This document shows positions 35,239-39,698 of a stretch of DNA of 39,698 nucleotides, piece by piece (the first letter of the stretch is position 1; every line of letters starts with the position of its first letter). The DNA is from Desulfuromonadales bacterium (GTDB lineage: Bacteria > Desulfobacterota > Desulfuromonadia > Desulfuromonadales > Geopsychrobacteraceae): assembly GCA_016931615.1 (NCBI GenBank), contig JAFGEL010000082.1:1-39698 (forward strand), read 5' to 3'. The notes beneath the pieces are model-generated. The model saw only the letters and a list, made by a program, of their open reading frames with translations. It was not told the origin of the DNA and did not search any database. The position numbers and the translations under genes were made by a program.

Positions 35239-37158
35239 ATGCTGCAGCTCAAAAATATCGATAAGTTTTTTGCCGACAGGCAGATTTTTTCCGCTCTCGA
35301 CTGGCATATTCGCCCGACAGACCGCATCGGTCTGTGCGGAGAAAATGGTGCAGGGAAAACCACTCTGCTGAAGTTGCTCGCGGGTCAGGTTGAATGTGAT
35401 TCAGGAGTCGTGCAGGTGGCCAAAGGAACAACTTTCGGCTATCTGCCTCAGGACGGACTGGTTCACAAGGGTCAGACGCTTTTCCTGGAGGTCCGCAGCG
35501 CCCTGGATGAGTTGCAGCAGATAGAGCTGGAGCTTAAACAGCTTGAAAAGAGTATCGCAGAAAGGAACGAAGATCCCGTTCTGGAACGCTACGCTGAACT
35601 TCAGCAACTGTTTGAACAGTGCGGCGGTTATCAGATGGATGCCGAGATCGGTCGAGTTCTTTACGGGCTGGGATTTACCGAAGGAGATTTCCATAAACGC
35701 TGCGAAACTTTCTCCGGCGGCTGGCAGATGCGCATTGCCCTGGCAAAATTGTTACTTAAAAAGCCCAACCTGCTGCTGCTTGATGAACCGACCAACCACC
35801 TCGATCTGCCGGCGCGGGATTGGCTGGAAGACTATCTGCTAGCGTATCCCCACGCAGTGGTACTGGTTTCGCATGATCGGTTTTTTCTTGATCGCGTGGT
35901 TTCCCGGATCGTTGAAATCTGGAACGGAGATTTGACTGAGTATCCGGGTAATTACAGCCGTTACCTGGTGGCCAGAAAAGAGCGGGTCGCGGCCTTGAAG
36001 GCGGCCAAACAGCAGCAGGATGATGAAATCGCCCGCATAGAGGCTTTTATCAATCGCTTTCGCTATCAGGCCAACAAAGCCTCCCAGGTTCAGAGCCGGG
36101 TAAAACAGCTGGAAAAAATTGAGCGGATATCTCTCCCTCCCGAGCGTAAAAAGATCGCCTTCACCTTTCCCGCCCCGCCCAAAGGGGGAAAGCTTGCGGT
36201 CGAGCTTGTCGGGGCTTCCCAGGCCTACGGGGATCTCAAAGTTCTGAATCAGATTGATGTTCAGATTGAACAGGGAGAGCGCCTGGCGCTGGTCGGGCCG
36301 AATGGTGCCGGCAAGTCGACGCTCATGCGTCTTCTCTCCGGGGTTGAAAAGCCGGTGAGCGGTGAACGCAAAGAAGGGCATAATCTTCATCAGGCCTATT
36401 TCGCCCAGGATCAGGCCGCGGAACTGGATCCCACCCGCGATGTTTACAGTGAACTTTCAGCTGATGCTCCTTATGCGATGGTGCCGAAGCTGCGTAATAT
36501 TCTGGGAGCGTTTCTTTTTTCCGGTGATGATATCGAAAAACCGGTCAAAGTTCTGTCTGGTGGGGAGCGCAACCGTCTGGCACTGGCGAAGCTTTTGCTG
36601 CGTCCCGCCAATCTGCTGCTGCTTGATGAGCCGACCAACCATCTTGATCTGCAATCAAAACAGGTCCTGCTTGATTCATTGAAGAAGTACAAAGGGACCA
36701 TCGTCTTTGTCTCGCATGATCGCTATTTCGTCGATGAACTGGCCACCCGGGTTCTTGAGGTCGGCCAGGGGCGGGTGACCTCATATATCGGTAATTACGA
36801 GGATTTCCTGCGCGCCAAGCAGAGTGTTGGAGACACCAGCCACAGCCGTAATCGGGTTGAGCAGAAAGTCTCGAGGCCTGAGGACGATGTCGTTTCGCTG
36901 TCGAAGGAAGAGCGCGTGAAGGCTCATGCCGCACGCAAAGAACAGCAGAGAAAAGAGCAGAAGCGGCTGAAAGATGTCGCCGTGGTTGAAAAAAAGATTG
37001 AAGATCTTGAGTCTCGCCTGGCTTCCGTGGAAGAGACCATGGCTGATCCGGAGACCTATCAGAACCAGGATCTCTGGCGTCAGATCAGCAGGGAGCATGG
37101 CCGGCTGCAGGACTCTCTGGAGGAAACCTACCGCGAGTGGGAAAAACTGCAGGATTGA
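35239..37158 (+). CDS. ABC-F family ATPase (YheS/Uup-like), ribosome-associated
   Basis: 639 residues. ATG 35239 gives the standard start MLQLKNIDKFFADRQIFSAL; the longer frame would overlap the promoter. Two ABC domains in one chain and no membrane segments: first Walker A GENGAGKTTLLKLLAG, signature FSGGWQMRIALAKLLL, Walker B LLLLDEPTNHLDLP; second GPNGAGKSTLMRLLSG, LSGGERNRLALAKLLL, LLLLDEPTNHLDLQ. Between them is the ABC-F P-site tRNA interaction linker (about 230-310) rich in Arg/Lys/Gln. A C-terminal coiled coil (about 550-639; RKEQQRKEQKRLKDVAVVEK and onwards) is as in YheS/Uup. Such proteins act on the ribosome E site; subfamily not certain. Confidence 0.93.
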   Translation: MLQLKNIDKFFADRQIFSALDWHIRPTDRIGLCGENGAGKTTLLKLLAGQVECDSGVVQVAKGTTFGYLPQDGLVHKGQTLFLEVRSALDELQQIELELKQLEKSIAERNEDPVLERYAELQQLFEQCGGYQMDAEIGRVLYGLGFTEGDFHKRCETFSGGWQMRIALAKLLLKKPNLLLLDEPTNHLDLPARDWLEDYLLAYPHAVVLVSHDRFFLDRVVSRIVEIWNGDLTEYPGNYSRYLVARKERVAALKAAKQQQDDEIARIEAFINRFRYQANKASQVQSRVKQLEKIERISLPPERKKIAFTFPAPPKGGKLAVELVGASQAYGDLKVLNQIDVQIEQGERLALVGPNGAGKSTLMRLLSGVEKPVSGERKEGHNLHQAYFAQDQAAELDPTRDVYSELSADAPYAMVPKLRNILGAFLFSGDDIEKPVKVLSGGERNRLALAKLLLRPANLLLLDEPTNHLDLQSKQVLLDSLKKYKGTIVFVSHDRYFVDELATRVLEVGQGRVTSYIGNYEDFLRAKQSVGDTSHSRNRVEQKVSRPEDDVVSLSKEERVKAHAARKEQQRKEQKRLKDVAVVEKKIEDLESRLASVEETMADPETYQNQDLWRQISREHGRLQDSLEETYREWEKLQD

Positions 37159-37199
37159 TATTCATGAGGACTGGATCGGGGCGAATACCGTCAGTTTTA

Positions 37200-37228
37200 T
37201 TGACAGTTTCCGCGATAGTTTCTAAATT
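37200..37228 (+). promoter_or_regulatory. Promoter of the two-repeat DUF4388-like gene
   Basis: Perfect TTGACA (37200-37205), 17-base spacer, TAAATT (37223-37228). The ATG follows at 37273 after GAGAGAGG. Confidence 0.6.
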
Positions 37229-37272
37229 GTGCGAGAATCTTTTTCTTCCGTTGGATTTTTGAGAGAGGCACC

Positions 37273-38214
37273 ATGATTCATTTGCCACGCGGCAACCCGG
37301 TCAGGCAGAAAGTCAATCCCGCTCGTATCAATCTTCCGGAGGCTATGGAAAAGCTGCGCGCCGGATCTTTCACCGGGTATCTGCGTTTCGACTCGCCTCA
37401 GGGTGCCGGTGTTGTGCTTTTTCAGACCGGAAAGTTAATCAGCTCAACGTTTATGGACAGTAACGAGTCCGAGCGTCTGATCGCCTACGATGCGATTGCC
37501 AAAGTCTTTGAGATTTCTATCCAGGGGCATGCGGTTCTGAATATCTACAAGCTGTCATCCGATCTGGTTCTCAGTGTCCACTCTCTGCTGCATGGGCGTT
37601 ATCTGCATAAGGGCCTGCTCCTTGAGCAGGTTGATGTTCAATCGCAGCTGCAACAGATCAAAGATGAAGGCTTGACCTGCTGTTTGCGGGTTTATGCTGA
37701 TGAACGTACGGCCCTGATCTTTTATGATCATGGCTACGCTCTCGGTTTTTTTCATGAGGGAACGATGGAACTGGATCCTTCTGCGGATATTTCGCAATCG
37801 GTGGCTCTGTGTGACGGAGCCAGGCTGGATGTTCTGGAAACCCGTAGTGCCGATGAATTGGTGCTCGCTGACCTGATGGGCTCGGCGGATCTTGGGCCTA
37901 TCTGGCAACGGGCCCGGAAAGTGCTGCTGGAGGAGCGCCACAGAAGGGAAGAGACGGCCATCCGTTCTCAGGAAAAATTGCAGGACAAACAGCGTCAACA
38001 TATTCTGAGTGTTTTTAAGGTCATTGCCGGAAACCATATCGGCAAGTTCGGTGTGACCCAGGTTGAAAAGGCCTTCGCTGTTGTCGGCCCGGAATTGAGC
38101 GAGCAGGATCTGGAACGGTTTTACACAGAACTGCAGAAGCTGGCCCGGTTGGTTGCCGGACAAACAAAGATTTCCGTCATGATTGAGGAAATGAGAAAGC
38201 AATTTCACCAGTAG
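37273..38214 (+). CDS. Protein with two tandem DUF4388/PATAN-like domains, function unknown
   Basis: 313 residues, no signal peptide or membrane helix. The first half (about 10-115: MEKLRAGSFTGYLRFDSPQG, GAGVVLFQTGKLISSTFMD, LVLSVHSLLHG) and second half (about 118-215: QLQQIKDEGLTCCLRVYADE, ALIFYDHGYALGFFHEGTME, ELVLADLMG) share the same order: a helix, a strand pair, an F-x-x-GKL/HGY-A turn and a closing helix. This fits a duplicated DUF4388/PATAN-type module seen in two-component and GTPase-linked proteins of deltaproteobacteria. The rest (about 220-313) is helical, rich in Arg/Gln, and ends with a small domain. It has its own promoter. The role is unknown; protein-protein signalling is a guess. 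Confidence 0.75.
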   Translation: MIHLPRGNPVRQKVNPARINLPEAMEKLRAGSFTGYLRFDSPQGAGVVLFQTGKLISSTFMDSNESERLIAYDAIAKVFEISIQGHAVLNIYKLSSDLVLSVHSLLHGRYLHKGLLLEQVDVQSQLQQIKDEGLTCCLRVYADERTALIFYDHGYALGFFHEGTMELDPSADISQSVALCDGARLDVLETRSADELVLADLMGSADLGPIWQRARKVLLEERHRREETAIRSQEKLQDKQRQHILSVFKVIAGNHIGKFGVTQVEKAFAVVGPELSEQDLERFYTELQKLARLVAGQTKISVMIEEMRKQFHQ

Positions 38215-38287
38215 TCCAAAACGCTGACGTATCAATTGTCGTTTTACGTGTGAAAGCTCTTAAATTGACTGGAAAATCAGTTTGCTC

Positions 38288-38317
38288 TTGACCGCCCAAG
38301 GTGCTTTGAATTATATC
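38288..38317 (+). promoter_or_regulatory. Probable promoter of the amino-acid-binding protein gene
   Basis: TTGACC (38288-38293), 18-base spacer, TATATC (38312-38317). The start codon is 61 bases downstream, after CCAGGAGG. Confidence 0.45.
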
Positions 38318-38378
38318 TTTCAGTTCTATAAATCACAAGCTCCACCAACCTATTCATTTATATCCAGGAGGCACAATC

Positions 38379-39494
38379 ATGAAGAAAATGACAGTCTTGC
38401 TTTCAACCTTTGCTCTTGTTATGAGCATGGCTGCAGCAGGGTTTGCTGCTGATACCATCAAGTTGGGTGTCGCCGGTCCCCACAGCGGTGACCTTGCTCC
38501 TTATGGTATTCCCGCAATGAAAGCCGCTCAGCTGGTTGTCAAGAAGATTAATGCTGAAGGTGGTGTTCTCGGCAAGCAGGTTGAACTGCTTATCCAGGAT
38601 GATCAGTGCAAACCTGAAATTGCCACCAATACCGCAACCAAGCTGGTCACCGATGGGGCCAACGTGGTTCTCGGTCACATCTGCTCCGGTGCTACAAAGG
38701 CTGCTCTTGGTATCTACAAAGACGCTAAGATTCCGGTTATGTCACCTTCGGCCACCAACCCGCCGTTGACCCAGAGTGGCGATTACCCCAACTTCTTCCG
38801 CACCATCGCTTCTGATGACATGCAGGCAAAAATGGCTGTAGATTTTGCCATCAACAAACTGGGTGTCAAAAAAGTTGCCGTTCTCCACGACAAGGGCGAC
38901 TACGGTAAGGGTTTTGCCGATTTCGCCAAAAAATTCCTTGATGAGTCGGGCAAAGTTGAAGTGGTCCTGTTTGAAGGCATCACTCCCGGCGCGATGGATT
39001 ATTCATCGATTGTTCAAAAAGTCCGTAAAAATGGGGCTGAAGCCCTGATCTTTGGTGGTTACCATCCCGAAGCTTCGAAGCTGGTTGCCCAGATGAAGCG
39101 TAAGCGTCTCAAGACCATCTTCATTTCCGACGACGGTGTTAAAGACGAAAGCTTCCTCAAAGTGGCCGGTGATGCTGCTGAAGGTGCCTACGTAACCGGT
39201 CCCCGCGATCTGTCCAGTATTCCTCTGAATGCCGCCGCTACGGCCGCGTTCAAAGCCGAGTACGGTGCTGATCCGGGTGCCTTCTTCCAGGAAGGTTACT
39301 CCGCCGCCCTGGCTCTGCTCAACGCCATCGAAAAAGCCGGAACCACCGACTACGATGCCGTGACCAAGGCACTGCGTACCGAGTATGTTGAAACTCCTGT
39401 CGGTAAGATCAAATTCGACAGCAAGGGCGATGCTGAAGGTGTCGGTTTCTCCGTTTACAAAGTTGAGAATGGCGCTTTTACTGAGCTCAAGTAG
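38379..39494 (+). CDS. Branched-chain amino acid ABC transporter, periplasmic binding protein (LivJ/LivK-like)
   Basis: 371 residues. Signal peptide (about 1-23, cleavage after GFAA) followed by a type-1 periplasmic binding fold: IKLGVAGPHSGDLAPYGIPA, KKINAEGGVLGKQVELLIQD, VVLGHICSGATKAALGIYKD, MSPSATNPPLTQSGDYPNFF, and VAVLHDKGDYGKGFADFAKK. It would deliver Leu, Ile or Val to a LivHMGF-type permease. Lysine and Ala codons are biased as in highly expressed genes, and the CAGGAGG site is near-perfect. A 15-bp-stem hairpin directly downstream separates it from the permease genes expected beyond the window; none of these are visible. Ligand is inferred from the family. Confidence 0.93.
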   Translation: MKKMTVLLSTFALVMSMAAAGFAADTIKLGVAGPHSGDLAPYGIPAMKAAQLVVKKINAEGGVLGKQVELLIQDDQCKPEIATNTATKLVTDGANVVLGHICSGATKAALGIYKDAKIPVMSPSATNPPLTQSGDYPNFFRTIASDDMQAKMAVDFAINKLGVKKVAVLHDKGDYGKGFADFAKKFLDESGKVEVVLFEGITPGAMDYSSIVQKVRKNGAEALIFGGYHPEASKLVAQMKRKRLKTIFISDDGVKDESFLKVAGDAAEGAYVTGPRDLSSIPLNAAATAAFKAEYGADPGAFFQEGYSAALALLNAIEKAGTTDYDAVTKALRTEYVETPVGKIKFDSKGDAEGVGFSVYKVENGAFTELK

Positions 39495-39510
39495 TATTGA
39501 TTCACGTTTG

Positions 39511-39530
39511 AACAACATCTAGGTGTTGTT
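39511..39530 (+). repeat. Small inverted repeat after the binding protein gene
   Basis: AACAACA (39511-39517) faces TGTTGTT (39524-39530) with a 6-base loop, 16 bases after the stop. It precedes the main terminator and may help RNA stability. Confidence 0.5.
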
Positions 39531-39540
39531 GTGATCCTCT

Positions 39541-39576
39541 CTTCAGGGGACTGGTCTTGCTACCAGTCCCCTGAAG
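39541..39576 (+). terminator. Strong hairpin terminator of the amino-acid-binding protein gene
   Basis: CTTCAGGGGACTGGT (39541-39555) pairs without mismatch with ACCAGTCCCCTGAAG (39562-39576) around a CTTGCT loop. The tail is CTTTGTAG, a poor T-run, so it may act as a partial stop or an RNA 3' stabiliser that keeps the binding protein more abundant than the permease. Confidence 0.75.
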
Positions 39577-39624
39577 CTTTGTAGATACTCCTGATAGATC
39601 ATTTGTCACCATTTTTAATCTCTA

Positions 39625-39676
39625 GGGGTTCAATTCCCCGCAGCTTGCTGCGATTATACTCGCATGAGCGAGTATA
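39625..39676. repeat. Structured intergenic repeat-like sequence at the window end
   Basis: GGGG (39625-39628) can pair with CCCC (39636-39639). CGCAG (39639-39643) pairs with CTGCG (39648-39652) around CTTG, and TATACTCGC (39655-39663) pairs with GCGAGTATA (39668-39676) around ATGA. The middle hairpin matches the one at 56-79 in 15 of 17 bases. Likely a REP-like or other structured repeat; cut by the window end. Confidence 0.4.
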
Positions 39677-39698
39677 TACATAAGAGCCACAATGTAAC

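Noticed and set aside
39625..39639. tRNA T-arm (GGGGTTCAATTCCCC) at the window end
   Set aside because: No anticodon or D arm upstream and no acceptor strand or CCA downstream; the stem-loop is part of a larger repeat-like structure.

Overview
The window looks like a chromosome segment of a Gram-negative anaerobe of the Desulfuromonadales type (Desulfuromonas, Pelobacter or Geobacter relatives). This is inferred from the mix of genes: a large dCache chemoreceptor, multi-PAS signalling proteins, a FapA/DUF342 protein, an HflX with an extra N-terminal domain, a FAD/Fe-S D-lactate dehydrogenase, a cytidylate-kinase-like protein, and lipoproteins with signal peptidase II boxes. No rRNA, tRNA, CRISPR array, transposase or phage gene was recognised, and nearly all the DNA is coding.

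Left part (1-11188), signalling. The end of an unknown gene and a hairpin come first, followed by a methyl-accepting chemotaxis protein. Next are a hybrid histidine kinase whose sensor is a PhnD-like periplasmic binding domain, a ModA-like binding lipoprotein translationally coupled (ATGA overlap) to a four-PAS GGDEF-EAL protein, and a FapA-like protein. The lipoprotein/GGDEF-EAL pair resembles the NspS-MbaA arrangement of Vibrio in design but uses a different binding-protein family. It is the best candidate here for an undescribed sensory system.

Middle part (11319-24479), central metabolism. ilvB-ilvN-ilvD (branched-chain amino acids) run forward. They meet, tail to tail, a reverse pair coding for a D-lactate (2-hydroxyacid) dehydrogenase and a PQQ-type aldose dehydrogenase. 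leuC-leuD follow on the reverse strand. fabI, with its own strong terminator, and hflX are forward. The ilv and leu genes cover much of the valine/leucine pathway, but ilvC, leuA and leuB are not in the window.

Right part (24578-39494), envelope and RNA functions: an MltD-like lytic transglycosylase lipoprotein with three LysM repeats, a TPR-like membrane protein, an Smr-domain protein, a secreted protein with a perfect nine-fold GAG repeat, cysK, a dynamin-like GTPase, an RNase E/G with a long disordered tail (reverse strand), a cytidylate-kinase-like protein, an ABC-F ATPase, a protein with two tandem DUF4388/PATAN-like halves, and a branched-chain-amino-acid-type binding protein followed by a 15-bp-stem terminator.

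Several starts were moved inward from the longest possible reading frame because a promoter, terminator, ribosome binding site or signal peptide fixes the true start (ModA-like lipoprotein, FapA, leuC, hflX, mltD, cysK, RNase E/G, ABC-F). All functional statements rest on motifs read by eye; no database search was run.
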